From NCBI RefSeq assembly GCF_001750685.1, contig NZ_CP017269.1:992001-1056000 (forward strand): a stretch of 64,000 nucleotides of DNA, in the 5' to 3' direction. Every line of letters begins with the position of its first letter. Position 1 is the stretch's first letter. The position numbers were made by a program, and so were the translations under genes. Shown piece after piece: positions 24,670 through 33,071 of this stretch. Source of the DNA: Geosporobacter ferrireducens. GTDB lineage: Bacteria; Bacillota; Clostridia; Peptostreptococcales; Thermotaleaceae. The notes under the pieces are model-generated. The model made no database searches. It was not told the origin of the DNA and was given only the letters and a program-made list of their open reading frames with translations.

Positions 24670-25059
24670 ATGTCAAAAAAAATATTAACTATGGAATTGC
24701 TAAATGGGAAGTATGGAGTTTGCAGGTTAGATAAAACTGAATCAATTCCCGAATGGGCAAAGGAAAGCAAATTTTTTTCTGCAACAAAAACATCAGATGA
24801 AGTATCCATTGTGTGTGATGAAGATAACATCCCTAACGGTATCGTAGCTGAAAAAGATTGGCGTATTTTGAAAATCATAGGACCATTGGATTTTTCTTTG
24901 ATAGGAATTCTCTCTTCAGTTAGTACAGTACTCGCACAAAAAAGAATAAGTATTTTTGCTATCTCTACATATGATACAGACTATATTCTTGTTAAGAATA
25001 TAGATTTAGATAATGCTTTATTCGCATTGACTAATGAAGGATATGAAGTTATAAAATAG
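24670..25059 (+). CDS. ACT-domain protein
   Basis: A 129-residue protein made of two ACT-like halves, like the CASTOR/COG3603 small ACT proteins that bind amino acids. The C-terminal half, IIGPLDFSLIGILSSVSTVL followed by AQKRISIFAISTYDTDYILV (about 74-113), is the clearest ACT signature. The ligand is not known. Start ATG at 24670 has AAAGGGTGAAAAAGT upstream; a GTG four codons earlier would overlap that site. It is the only gene downstream of the ykkC-class riboswitch before a convergent gene, so it is likely part of that regulon unless it has its own promoter in the 230-base spacer. Confidence 0.8.
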   Translation: MSKKILTMELLNGKYGVCRLDKTESIPEWAKESKFFSATKTSDEVSIVCDEDNIPNGIVAEKDWRILKIIGPLDFSLIGILSSVSTVLAQKRISIFAISTYDTDYILVKNIDLDNALFALTNEGYEVIK

Positions 25060-25103
25060 GATTGGGTAATATCAAAATAAAACTGGTGCATTGAAATAAA
25101 AAT

Positions 25104-25128
25104 AAGGCTGCTTTTTCAAGCAGCCTTA
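25104..25128. terminator. Hairpin terminator between ACT gene and sstT
   Basis: AAGGCTGCTT/AAGCAGCCTT stem with a TTTTC loop. On the minus strand it is followed by ATTTTTATTTC, so it most likely serves sstT, but it can also act on the convergent ACT transcript. Confidence 0.65.
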
Positions 25129-25295
25129 GAATAGATACAAAAATCACTTTATCACTCTGATCTTTACTCTATATAAAAATATCTAAATTAAAACCATCCT
25201 ATTTAGAAAAGTAAATTTATATTAAAAATTTACTTTTTCTATGCTTAACGCACGTGGACATTATACTGTCGCAGCTTCGCGCTTAACCTTGATTT

Positions 25296-26528
25296 CTACT
25301 TATTTATGACGATTTCTCTTCCTCTTTTACGCCACTTTGCAAATTCAGCTACCGCTGTGAAAAGTACGTCTGTAGATGAGTTCAGAGATGTTTCGAAAGA
25401 ATCTTGCAAAACACCTACGATAAAGCCTACACCAACTACTTGCATGGCTACCTCATTTGAAATTCCAAACAAACTGCATGCCAGAGGAATCAACAATAGG
25501 GAACCACCTGCTACCCCTGAAGCCCCGCAAGCACTTACAGCAGACAATACACTGAGGATGATTGCTGTAGGAATATCCACCTGAATCCCAAGGGTATGTA
25601 CCGCAGCAAGAGTCAATACGGAAATGGTAACCGCTGCACCAGCCATATTGATCGTAGCGCCTAATGGAATAGATACTGAATAGGTATCCTTATCCAACCC
25701 TAGTTTTTCACACAGACTCATATTTACGGGAATATTTGCAGCTGAACTGCGTGTAAAGAATGCTGTAATACCACTTTCCCGCAAACACTTAAACACAAGG
25801 GGATATGGGTTTTTACGAAGCATGATGAATGCAATAATTGGATTGATAACAAGCGCTACAAAAACCATGCAGCCAATCAAAACAGCCAATAACTGTCCGT
25901 AACTGCGTAATGATTCTATTCCTCCTGTTGCAATAGAATCAAATACAAGCCCCATGATTCCTAATGGTGCAAAGTTTATGACCCATTTAACCATTTGAGA
26001 TACTGCATCTGAAAAATTAGAAATCATTGTTTTCGTCGTATCGGGCGCATTTCTTAAAGCAAATCCAAGAAGTACTGCCCAGGACAATATGCCGATATAA
26101 TTGGCATTATAAAGTGCTCTTACTGGATTATCCACAATATTCATAAGCAATGTTTTTAGAACTTCTGTAATCCCTCCTGGTGCTGCAACACTCTCAGTGC
26201 CAGAGGTAAGTAATAGGCTTACTGGGAAGATAAAGCTTGCAACAACAGCTATAAATCCTGCTAAGAATGTACCTATAAGGTAAAGCGTAATAATAGACTT
26301 CATATTGGTTTGATGACCACTCTTGTGTTGAGAGATGGCTGACATTACCAAGAAGAATACCAGTATGGGTGCAATCGCCTTTAACGCACCTACAAATAAA
26401 GAACCTAAAATAACTACAGGTTTTGCTGCTCCAGGAACCGCTAATGCCAAGATAATACCAATAATCAAACCTACAATTATTCGTTTTACCAGGCTAAGCT
26501 GATTCCACTTTTTCATTAGATTGCTCAT
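25296..26528 (-). CDS. sstT: Serine/threonine:sodium symporter SstT
   Basis: A 410-residue member of the dicarboxylate/amino acid:cation symporter family. The start ([20 protein letters not shown], then LAVP) matches SstT. Core motifs are [15 protein letters not shown] (serine-rich hairpin, about 275-289), [12 protein letters not shown] (TM7 sodium/substrate motif, about 306-317) and [13 protein letters not shown] (second hairpin, about 349-361). SstT imports serine and threonine with Na+. ATG at 26528 has CAGGAGGGAAAAAACT upstream; the frame extends 19 codons further without need. Single gene; useful to an amino-acid fermenter. Confidence 0.93.
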   Translation of the reverse strand: MSNLMKKWNQLSLVKRIIVGLIIGIILALAVPGAAKPVVILGSLFVGALKAIAPILVFFLVMSAISQHKSGHQTNMKSIITLYLIGTFLAGFIAVVASFIFPVSLLLTSGTESVAAPGGITEVLKTLLMNIVDNPVRALYNANYIGILSWAVLLGFALRNAPDTTKTMISNFSDAVSQMVKWVINFAPLGIMGLVFDSIATGGIESLRSYGQLLAVLIGCMVFVALVINPIIAFIMLRKNPYPLVFKCLRESGITAFFTRSSAANIPVNMSLCEKLGLDKDTYSVSIPLGATINMAGAAVTISVLTLAAVHTLGIQVDIPTAIILSVLSAVSACGASGVAGGSLLLIPLACSLFGISNEVAMQVVGVGFIVGVLQDSFETSLNSSTDVLFTAVAEFAKWRKRGREIVINK

Positions 26529-26816
26529 AGTTTTTTCCCTCCTGTTGATAAGATATGATTGTAACAATGAATAGCGAACAATCACTTTCTATATGTCGAT
26601 ATAGTACAGGTTGTTCCTTGTACATATGACACAGAGATAAGTTTATCACAAAGCTTAGGCCTTGAAAAGTAAAAACTATAGCTAAATACTAATACTTTGC
26701 GGCAATCAGGTACCCAGCTTATGCCTTATTGTGACAAATTCAATAATTTTGGCAACATTAGCAACAATCCTGTATCGAGTGCATATTTTAGAGGAAGTCA
26801 ATAAAAGGGAGACAAA
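26529..26816. other. Intergenic, no gene
   Basis: Holds the sstT promoter region and A+T-rich sequence. A plus-strand reading frame here runs into the terminator at 26817-26851 and has no ribosome site. No structured RNA recognised. Confidence 0.5.
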
Positions 26817-26851
26817 TAATAAAGAGACAGATTTTTTTCTGTCCCTTTATC
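26817..26851 (-). terminator. Terminator of the tup operon
   Basis: AAAGaGACAG/CTGTCcCTTT stem with a T-rich loop, five bases beyond the tupA stop codon on the minus strand and followed by TTTATTATTTGTC. Confidence 0.7.
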
Positions 26852-26855
26852 CTCA

Positions 26856-27989
26856 TTATTTTTTTGCATCCGGTACAAACAGGTTTTGTCCATTTTTCTT
26901 GTATTCTTTAATAATATTCTGGCCTTCATCAGAAGTGATAAAATCTATAAATGCCATGGCAGCATTGTAATGGATTTTAGGATATTTTTCCGGATTTACA
27001 GCAATGACGCCGTAAGGATTAAATAATATTGGGTCTCCCTCCAATACTACTTTCAAATTCACTTTATCTGCAAAAGCATACCAGGTCCCGCTGTCAACTA
27101 AGGTATATGCACCTAACTCGCTTGCCATCATGAGGGTGTCGCCCATTCCCTGGCCTGATTCTTTATACCATTTATTCCCTTGCGGCTTCAATTTGTATTT
27201 ATCCCAGATGCTGACCTCTTTTTTATGGGTGCCTGATTGATCTCCTCTAGATACAAAATCCGCCTTTTCATCAAATATCTTTTTCATAGCCGTTTCTGCA
27301 TTCTTAGTTTCTGCGATCTTTGCCGGATCATCCTTAGGTCCTACAATAAAATAATAATTATACATTACATCTTTACGGTTGACACCATATCCGCTTTCAA
27401 CAAATGCATCTTCGGAACTTCTGGCGTGGACTAAAATCACATCTGCATTTCCCTGTTTTGCCATTTCAATCGCTTCACCAGTACCTACAGAAATCACTTT
27501 TGTCTGTACCCCATACTTTTTATCAAAGGCTGGAACAAGTACGTCCAAAAGACCTGTATCCTTCGTGCTTGTAGTTGTAGCAAGAATCATTGTAGATTCT
27601 ACTTTCCCTGTTGTTGCAGAAGTCGTTTCAGTTTTTTGAGGTGTTATAGGTGCCGGTTGTTTTGACGCAGCTGCCGGCGTAGTCGTTGGTACCACTTTAT
27701 CTAAGTATTTTCCAAATATATAGCCGGTTTTACCGTTTGAAAGCTTTACCTTATACCAGTTATTTACCTTTTCTTCAATCGTTATCTGGGTTCCCTTCAC
27801 TGCTACAGTCTGAATCTTGCTGTTTGTAGAAGCACCCAGACGAACATTTACATTTACCGTTGTTTTTGCCAGATCTCCAGCCTTTAGGGCTTCAACAGCC
27901 TGTCCATAGGATAGAGTAAAAATATTCGCAACCAAGCCGAAAACAAGTAAAAAAGTTACAATGAGTTTAGTCAGCTTTGTCTTTTTCAT
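26856..27989 (-). CDS. tupA: Tungstate-binding protein TupA with N-terminal SH3 domain
   Basis: A 377-residue exported protein. Residues 1-29 are a signal peptide (basic KKTKLTKL, then a hydrophobic core ending SYG). Residues about 40-100 are a bacterial SH3 domain (VNVRLGASTNSKIQTVAVKG, then NNWYKVKLSNGKTGYIFGKY). A Pro/Thr/Ala linker (about 101-130) leads to a TupA-type binding protein with ILATTTSTKDTGLLDVLVPA (about 134-153), where TTTS binds the oxyanion, then GTGEAIEMAKQGNADVILVH and RSSEDAFVESGYGVNRKDVM. The SH3 domain, absent from standard TupA, suggests attachment to cell-wall peptidoglycan; no lipobox is present. Last gene of tupBCA, which lies behind a Moco/Tuco-like riboswitch. 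Confidence 0.9.
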   Translation of the reverse strand: MKKTKLTKLIVTFLLVFGLVANIFTLSYGQAVEALKAGDLAKTTVNVNVRLGASTNSKIQTVAVKGTQITIEEKVNNWYKVKLSNGKTGYIFGKYLDKVVPTTTPAAASKQPAPITPQKTETTSATTGKVESTMILATTTSTKDTGLLDVLVPAFDKKYGVQTKVISVGTGEAIEMAKQGNADVILVHARSSEDAFVESGYGVNRKDVMYNYYFIVGPKDDPAKIAETKNAETAMKKIFDEKADFVSRGDQSGTHKKEVSIWDKYKLKPQGNKWYKESGQGMGDTLMMASELGAYTLVDSGTWYAFADKVNLKVVLEGDPILFNPYGVIAVNPEKYPKIHYNAAMAFIDFITSDEGQNIIKEYKKNGQNLFVPDAKK

Positions 27990-28006
27990 TACACGATTCC
28001 CCCTTT

Positions 28007-28741
28007 TTAATATACCATCTCACCCGAGATGAATGCCTTCGTTTTTTCATTGGCAGGATTGGTAAATATCCTTTCATTATCTCCACTTTCTACAATGTTT
28101 CCATTCAGCATAAAAACAGTATAATCTGCCAGCCTTCTTGCTTGAAACATATTGTGGGTTACCAGTATAACGGATGTCCCAAATTCTTTTTTGGCATGTA
28201 CAATGAGCTTCTCAATCTGCATAACATTAGCAGGATCAAGGCTGGCTGTAGGTTCATCCAGAAGCAGCACCTTTGGTCTAAAAACCATGGCTCTCGCCAG
28301 CGCTATTCTCTGTGCCTCTCCGCCGGAAATCGTCCCTGCTTTCTGAAGTGCAATATGCTTTAACCCTATTAGTTCTAATATTTCATTAACTTTTTCTTTA
28401 ATATCATTTTCCGGAGCTTTTCTTATTTTTAGGCTATAGGCTATATTATCATAGACTGTGCCCTGAAACATGACTGGATTTTGAAAAACCATCGCCATAG
28501 ACCTTCTGAGAGGATCACCCAGTTTAACGCCTTCAATCATATCCTGACCTTCAAAGATAAGGCTGCCGACATCCGCTTTCATCAGTCCATTCAGAATAGA
28601 CAGCAGGGTACTTTTCCCTGCACCGCTGGGTCCAATAATTGCTGTAACAGCTTTACTCCCTATCGAAAGATGTTCAATATCTAAAACTGTTTTGCCGTTA
28701 AACCCCTTGACTAATCCTTGAATCTCAAAAACAGGGCTCAT
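28007..28741 (-). CDS. tupC: Tungstate ABC transporter ATP-binding protein
   Basis: A 244-residue ABC ATPase: Walker A GPSGAGKST (about 37-45), Q-loop FQNPVMFQGT (about 86-95), signature ISGGEAQRIALARAM (about 138-152), Walker B VLLLDEPTASLDP (about 158-170) and H-loop VTHNM. It powers tungstate uptake with the permease directly upstream (start one base after the permease stop, AGATGAG-type junction) and the TupA binding protein downstream. Substrate follows from TupA. Confidence 0.92.
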   Translation of the reverse strand: MSPVFEIQGLVKGFNGKTVLDIEHLSIGSKAVTAIIGPSGAGKSTLLSILNGLMKADVGSLIFEGQDMIEGVKLGDPLRRSMAMVFQNPVMFQGTVYDNIAYSLKIRKAPENDIKEKVNEILELIGLKHIALQKAGTISGGEAQRIALARAMVFRPKVLLLDEPTASLDPANVMQIEKLIVHAKKEFGTSVILVTHNMFQARRLADYTVFMLNGNIVESGDNERIFTNPANEKTKAFISGEMVY

Positions 28742-29443
28742 CTAAATCCACCCCTTCCCTCTGCGGGCTGCATCTAATAGTGAGTTTATGAGCAGAGCAA
28801 TAAACAGTAGTATCATACCCAAGGCAAGTGCTTGCTGAAATTCTCCCATCCCTTTGTGTAGTGCTATTGCTGTTGTCATCACTCTCGTCTGAAATCGTAC
28901 ATTTCCCCCTACCATCATGACGGCACCCACTTCAGCTAAGAGCCTGCCAAAAGCTACAATAATGGATGCACCTATAGAATATCTGGCTTCTTTGATCAGC
29001 GTCCACAGCAGCTGGTGTTTATCTGCTCCAAGGCTTATTGCTGTGGTTCGGATAATAGGGTTAATTCCATGAATGGCTACAATGGTTAATCCGATAATAA
29101 TGGGTACAGCAAGCATAATCTGGGCGATCACCATAGCTGTTTGTGTAAATAACAGTCTAAAGCTGCCTAAAAGGCCAAATTGGTGGGAAAGCAGTACATA
29201 TACGATAAGACCTACGACAACAGGCGGTATACCCATTAAGGTATTAATGACGTTTATAACTAGGGACTTCCCTTTGAATTCCTTTATCGAAATAATTGTA
29301 CCTATAGGAATGGCTATGAGCGCACTGATGATTACTGCAATTGCAGAAATCTTTAGTGAGAGAAATACAATTCCGTACAACTCAGGATCAAAGGATAATA
29401 GCATCTTAATCGCCATAATAAAAGCTTGTTTGAAATAATCCAT
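28742..29443 (-). CDS. tupB: Tungstate ABC transporter permease
   Basis: A 233-residue permease with about five to six membrane helices. The BPD_transp_1 EAA region is seen in ISLGADKHQLLWTLIKEARY (about 137-156) followed by FGRLLAEVGAVMMVGGN. Length and sequence fit TupB/WtpB-type permeases. AAAGGGGGAACACC precedes the ATG. First gene of the operon; its leader holds the family C repeat, a terminator and a Moco/Tuco-like aptamer. Confidence 0.9.
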   Translation of the reverse strand: MDYFKQAFIMAIKMLLSFDPELYGIVFLSLKISAIAVIISALIAIPIGTIISIKEFKGKSLVINVINTLMGIPPVVVGLIVYVLLSHQFGLLGSFRLLFTQTAMVIAQIMLAVPIIIGLTIVAIHGINPIIRTTAISLGADKHQLLWTLIKEARYSIGASIIVAFGRLLAEVGAVMMVGGNVRFQTRVMTTAIALHKGMGEFQQALALGMILLFIALLINSLLDAARRGKGWI

Positions 29444-29484
29444 GGTGTTCCCCCTTTAGTAAGTTGTCCTACTTTGTTTGCCCA

Positions 29485-29637
29485 TAAAAAGAGCGTCTAC
29501 GACGCTTTCGCTAGGGAACCCTAGGTTCCCTTCGACGACTGCTATCGCAGTCTGAGCACCCTCCTTAGTACGTCAGGGGATTTCATCCCCTACAACCCCT
29601 TTTTTTATATAATAGAAAAGCAAAACTTTCCTATTAT
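29485..29637. repeat. Structured intergenic repeat, family C, copy 2
   Basis: Second copy of the repeat at 12151-12332. Stems here are GCGTC/GACGC, GGGAACC-CTA-GGTTCCC, GACTGC/GCAGTC and AGGGGAT/ATCCCCT, then the TTTTTTATATAATAG / CTATTATATAAAAAA stem. Compared with copy 1, the second and third stems differ by paired changes. It lies inside the leader of the tup operon. Confidence 0.85.
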
Positions 29638-29668
29638 ATAAAAAAACAATCCTCAAAAAGGATTGTTC
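29638..29668 (-). terminator. Terminator of the tup-leader riboswitch
   Basis: On the minus strand CAATCC/GGATTG stem with TTTTTGA loop, followed by TTTTTTTATATAA. Placed about 20 bases after the aptamer at 29690-29790 and before tupB, as expected of an attenuator. The T-run merges with the A+T stem of the family C repeat. Confidence 0.7.
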
Positions 29669-29689
29669 TATTACCAAGTAAAGCACAAT

Positions 29690-29790
29690 AGGCCCACGCT
29701 TGTATCTAATAGTATTTTCCTTTCCTAAAACGGGAGGCTTGGCAATTTCTCACTAAACCCTTTTGGATAAACCATCGGTGATACCTTCAT
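29690..29790 (-). promoter_or_regulatory. Moco/Tuco-type riboswitch candidate upstream of tupBCA
   Basis: The minus strand reads GAGAAATTGCCAAGCCTCCC, GTTTTAGGAAAGGA, then GATACAAGCGTGGGCC. GCCTCCC followed by GGAAAGG is the conserved 3' module of the Moco RNA as I remember it from the E. coli moaA leader. A very similar module is present at 30388-30470. Position before a tungstate transporter and before an intrinsic terminator supports a molybdenum- or tungsten-cofactor sensor. I could not fold it; the 5' half is weakly matched. Confidence 0.65.
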
Positions 29791-30012
29791 GGAAATCATT
29801 CTTTAGAAGATATAACTCGGAAAATAATTACTATTTGGTTTTTAATGGAATTTCCCTAAGATAATACTACTTTCATCAAAATTTGGTACATGCCTAATAT
29901 CATTATATTTGCATTTTTGTCAAAAGTAAATTATTTTTTAAATTATCTGTAAAATATTCAGAAACATTTTAAGCATTATGTTATAAATACCTCTCTATAC
30001 CGGTTTAAATTG

Positions 30013-30264
30013 CTACTTGACTATAATTGTTATCGTTCCCTTTGTTGGCGATATAGTGACCCTTTTTATCTCATATCCTAATTGCTTTAAAATCTCATGC
30101 TGCTTGATACTCAGCGCATACAGTTCAGAAGCATAGGTATTTCCAATCAAAGTGGTACAGGCTTCCACGAGCGTTTCTCCTGCACAAAGCTGCTGAAAAA
30201 TTGGCTGCAGCAGTTGACGATAAAGAACTTCCTTATATGTACCATCTGATTTTATGTTTTCCAA
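30013..30264 (-). CDS. Unknown 83-residue protein behind a Moco/Tuco-like leader
   Basis: A small acidic-to-neutral soluble protein, ENIKSDGTYKEVLYRQLLQP followed by IFQQLCAGETLVEACTTLIG, ending TKGTITIIVK. No family recognised. Two cysteines (in QLCAG and EACTT) lie 10 residues apart. I chose the TTG at 30264 because AAAGGGGTGAG stands just before it; an upstream TTG would place that site inside the gene. It is preceded by a terminator (30320-30351) and a riboswitch-like element (30388-30470), and followed by the tup leader. Its setting suggests a role in molybdenum/tungsten biology, which is inference only. Confidence 0.65.
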   Translation of the reverse strand: MENIKSDGTYKEVLYRQLLQPIFQQLCAGETLVEACTTLIGNTYASELYALSIKQHEILKQLGYEIKRVTISPTKGTITIIVK

Positions 30265-30319
30265 GAATCTCACCCCTTTAGTTGTCAAACCGCTTTATAT
30301 GGGATATGCATACTTTCCA

Positions 30320-30351
30320 TAAAAAAACTCCTTCCATTACGGTAGGAGTTT
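30320..30351 (-). terminator. Terminator of the second Moco/Tuco-like leader
   Basis: Minus strand AACTCC/GGAGTT stem with loop TACCGTAATGGA, followed by seven T. Placed between the aptamer-like region and the 83-residue gene, as in a transcription-attenuating riboswitch. Confidence 0.8.
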
Positions 30352-30387
30352 TAATCTTTCGTAGCGTTCAACCCTATTTCAAAAAAC

Positions 30388-30515
30388 ATAAGCCAAACGC
30401 TTTTATGTATCACCTTCTCCTTTCCGCCTGGGAGGCATAAACGTTTCCATTTACACCCTATCGGCTTAATTTCCATAGATTTGTATATCCACAGGAGCAT
30501 AAGCTCGGAGATTAT
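30388..30515 (-). promoter_or_regulatory. Second Moco/Tuco-type riboswitch candidate
   Basis: The minus strand reads AAGCCGATAGGGTG, then the hairpin GTAAATGGAAACGTTTAT, then GCCTCCCAGGCGGAAAGGAG, and GATACATAAAAGCGTTTGGC followed by TTATG. The GCCTCCC/GGAAAGG module and the later GATACA..AAGCGT..GGC are shared with the tup leader at 29690-29790. AAGCC and GGCTT could close a P1 stem, as AGCC and GGCTT do in the E. coli moaA RNA. A GAGC-TTAT-GCTC hairpin lies further 5' (about 30498-30510). The class assignment is tentative. Confidence 0.6.
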
Positions 30516-30586
30516 TCACCTTAATTAAATTATAGAATATTGTTGGTTTTCTGTCAATTAACCATTAGTGAGGGACCCTCACTATT

Positions 30587-31339
30587 TCAATTCTTTTTTA
30601 CAATCTTAAGTGCTTGCTCTAAAATTCCTGCCAAAAATATCGTTATGAGAGACCATGCAAATACGCCCGCAGTATTAAGATTTGCTTTTTCAATTTGAAA
30701 ATGAGTACCCATGGATACTTTGGGCTGGCTTAGTACTTCAGCTGCTATTATTATTTTAAGATTTAAACCCATAGCTGCAGACATCCCACCATAAAGGTAG
30801 GACCGGATAGAGGGAATATATAAATCCTTTAACCGGTTTACAACATTGATCTTATAGATATCCATCATCTCAACCAATTTGACATCTACATTTCTGATTC
30901 CCTGGACCACATTTTCATATATTACTGGAAATATTACCACAAAACCTACTAAAATAGGGGCTCTTTCTGACTCCAGCCATATGAGGGCAAGTAATATCAT
31001 GGCCATCGTAGGTACTGCTTTATGAATCAGCACAAAGGGCCTTAGCAGATAATAAACTGGTTTTGAAAAACCGCCCAGCATACCTAAACTAATTCCTGCG
31101 CCTAATGCAATCATAAATCCCAGCAGGGTTCTTTTTAATGTATTTGTGACAGATGCTGCAAAATCTGGCATTCTCATGATTCTTATGATCTCAGTTAGCG
31201 TATTCTCAGGGGAAGGTATTAAAATTTCTTTATCTACAATTATTGATACAATCTTCCAAAATAGCAGCAGTACTATTATCGATACAGTTGTATAGAGCAG
31301 TTCTTTTGTCTTTTTATTTTTCAAGATAGAAGCCTTCAT
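30587..31339 (-). CDS. NitT/TauT-type ABC transporter permease
   Basis: A 250-residue permease with about six membrane helices. The EAA loop region is LVEMMDIYKINVVNRLKDLY then IPSIRSYLYGG (about 147-177). It resembles SsuC/TauC/ThiX permeases. The ATG overlaps the end of the upstream lipoprotein gene by 26 bases, so the two are translated together. Substrate not known; partners are the lipoprotein and ATPase upstream and, unusually, the large activase that opens the unit. Confidence 0.88.
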   Translation of the reverse strand: MKASILKNKKTKELLYTTVSIIVLLLFWKIVSIIVDKEILIPSPENTLTEIIRIMRMPDFAASVTNTLKRTLLGFMIALGAGISLGMLGGFSKPVYYLLRPFVLIHKAVPTMAMILLALIWLESERAPILVGFVVIFPVIYENVVQGIRNVDVKLVEMMDIYKINVVNRLKDLYIPSIRSYLYGGMSAAMGLNLKIIIAAEVLSQPKVSMGTHFQIEKANLNTAGVFAWSLITIFLAGILEQALKIVKKN

Positions 31340-32324
31340 CTGGAAGCTTCCCTCCTATTGTCTCCGGTGAATATTCAAATAGAACTTTTAAATATGCTTC
31401 AATGGCCTCCCTGGCAGCCTTTGCACTGCGATATTCAATGTTAGACCTTTGAAGGCCTTTCACTACAGCTCCCTTCGTTAACCCTGTCTGCAGCTCTTCG
31501 TTGTATTCTCCTGCCTTTTCAGCATTTCCATACAACCATTGAATGCTGTTTTCATACGCTTGCAAAAATGCTTCGACAAATTCAGGATTTTTTTCAATAA
31601 TTTCGTTTTTTATGATTAGAGAGGCTTGAGGATAGCTTGAGTCTCCCTTATTTAACTTACTCCATTCTTCTTGCAGATCCAGTAATATTTCCGTATCTTC
31701 TTTTTTCGTCATTACATTAGACAATACAGGCTCCGGGATAACAGAGACCGCACTCTTTCCTGCTATGAAAGCTGAAGCAAGTTCTGTGGCTTCTCCCATG
31801 TAAGTTAACGTTACATCCGTATCTGGATTTATACCATTACTTGAAAGAAGATATCTGAATACAATATCTGGTGTAAGTCCTCTTCCCATCGTATATATTT
31901 CTTTTCCTCTTAATGCTTCCCAACCATCCATCTTTTCATTTCCAACAACGTAAAGTACTCCCCATACACTGGATGCTGCCAGCTTGTAGTCTGCTCCCTT
32001 GTTGAAAAGTGCAGCTGCCAAGTTAGTAGGAACTACTGCAATGTCAATTTCTCCTGAAAGAATTCTTGATGCCATCAAATCTGGTGATTTCACTGATTCA
32101 TAGCTTACCTCTATATGGTCTCCAAAAGAAGGAATTTCTTTGAACATTCTTATCATACTGAGGGTTGGTGCTCCGGAAGGGGCAGCTACCTGAATACTTA
32201 CATTTTCTGTCTCTTTTACATTTACTGCCGGTGTTTCTAATGCATTGTTCACCTTGGACGTGCATCCAGATAGTATTACAAATGCAAAACTAAAAATTAG
32301 CATCATACTAATTACTCTTTTCAT
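31314..32324 (-). CDS. NitT/TauT-type ABC substrate-binding lipoprotein
   Basis: A 336-residue lipoprotein: hydrophobic signal with lipobox LSGC (Cys about 21). The NMT1/SsuA-like fold follows, with VAAPSGAPTLSMIRMF (about 47-62) and LSGEIDIAVVPTNLAAALFN (about 92-111), then GWEALRGKEIYTMGRGLTPD. Such proteins bind small anions, sulfonates, pyrimidines or cofactors. No residue points to a specific ligand. In one unit with permease, ATPase and activase. Confidence 0.87.
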   Translation of the reverse strand: MKRVISMMLIFSFAFVILSGCTSKVNNALETPAVNVKETENVSIQVAAPSGAPTLSMIRMFKEIPSFGDHIEVSYESVKSPDLMASRILSGEIDIAVVPTNLAAALFNKGADYKLAASSVWGVLYVVGNEKMDGWEALRGKEIYTMGRGLTPDIVFRYLLSSNGINPDTDVTLTYMGEATELASAFIAGKSAVSVIPEPVLSNVMTKKEDTEILLDLQEEWSKLNKGDSSYPQASLIIKNEIIEKNPEFVEAFLQAYENSIQWLYGNAEKAGEYNEELQTGLTKGAVVKGLQRSNIEYRSAKAAREAIEAYLKVLFEYSPETIGGKLPDEGFYLEK

Positions 32325-32353
32325 TGCTGTACACTCCTCATTTTCTAAAATTT

Positions 32354-33070
32354 TTAAGCACTTTTATAGGTATGTGCTTTCTTTTGTTTTGAAAGAATTC
32401 TTATCAGTTTCGTCCTTATATTAATTAATTCTCTATCTTCCAGGTTTCTCAATCTTTGTGGGATATTTATATTTATGATTTCTTCAACGGTACAAGGGTT
32501 TTTAGTGAGAACGACAATTTTATTTCCCAACAATAGGGCCTCATCTATTTCATGGGTAACAAAGACAATGGAATTATTCCATTTATGCCATATATCAATT
32601 AGGCTTTTTACCATATTCATTCTAAGATCGTAGTCTAATGACTTGAAAGGCTCATCCATTAACAACATTTCTGATTCAAAATTAAAAGCCCTTGCTATAG
32701 AGCATCTTTGCCGCATGCCCCCGCTTAATTGGGCGGGATACTTATTTTCAAAATGATTCAGTCCGACAATATTAATTAAACTTTTTAATTTTAAATCTGA
32801 GGCTTTTTTATTAACAATCTTAATGTTTTCGTATACGGTTTTCCATGGAAGCAATCTATCCTCTTGAAAAACATATCCTACCTTCTTTTTATCACCTTTT
32901 ACGCTACCTGCATCAGGCTTGATAATTCCTGCCATTATATTCAGCAGGGTCGATTTACCACACCCGGAAGGTCCTAAAATACAGGTTATTTCTTTATCTT
33001 CTATTGTTAAATTTAGATTGTGCAACACCCTTATTTCTTCATAATTTTTATTGACTCCCTCTAGTTTCAA
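32354..33070 (-). CDS. NitT/TauT-type ABC transporter ATP-binding protein
   Basis: A 238-residue ATPase with Walker A GPSGCGKST (about 34-42), Q-loop YVFQEDRLLPWKTV (typical of the SsuB/TauB group, QEDRLLPW), signature LSGGMRQRCSIARAF (about 122-136), Walker B MLLMDEPFKSLD and H-loop VTHEIDEA. I chose the TTG at 33070, one base after the activase stop and with AAAAGGGGGGCC upstream; the frame is open 18 codons further into the activase gene. Tight spacing shows cotranscription with the activase. Confidence 0.88.
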   Translation of the reverse strand: MKLEGVNKNYEEIRVLHNLNLTIEDKEITCILGPSGCGKSTLLNIMAGIIKPDAGSVKGDKKKVGYVFQEDRLLPWKTVYENIKIVNKKASDLKLKSLINIVGLNHFENKYPAQLSGGMRQRCSIARAFNFESEMLLMDEPFKSLDYDLRMNMVKSLIDIWHKWNNSIVFVTHEIDEALLLGNKIVVLTKNPCTVEEIININIPQRLRNLEDRELINIRTKLIRILSKQKKAHTYKSA

Positions 33071-33071
33071 T

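Noticed and set aside
26731..26970. 79-codon plus-strand frame between sstT and tup genes
   Set aside because: It crosses the tup terminator and enters tupA antisense; no ribosome site.
30388..30530. M-box (Mg2+) or cobalamin riboswitch
   Set aside because: GCTCCTGTGGATATAC resembles one M-box block, but the remaining blocks and the B12 box are missing, and the 3' module matches the tup leader much better.
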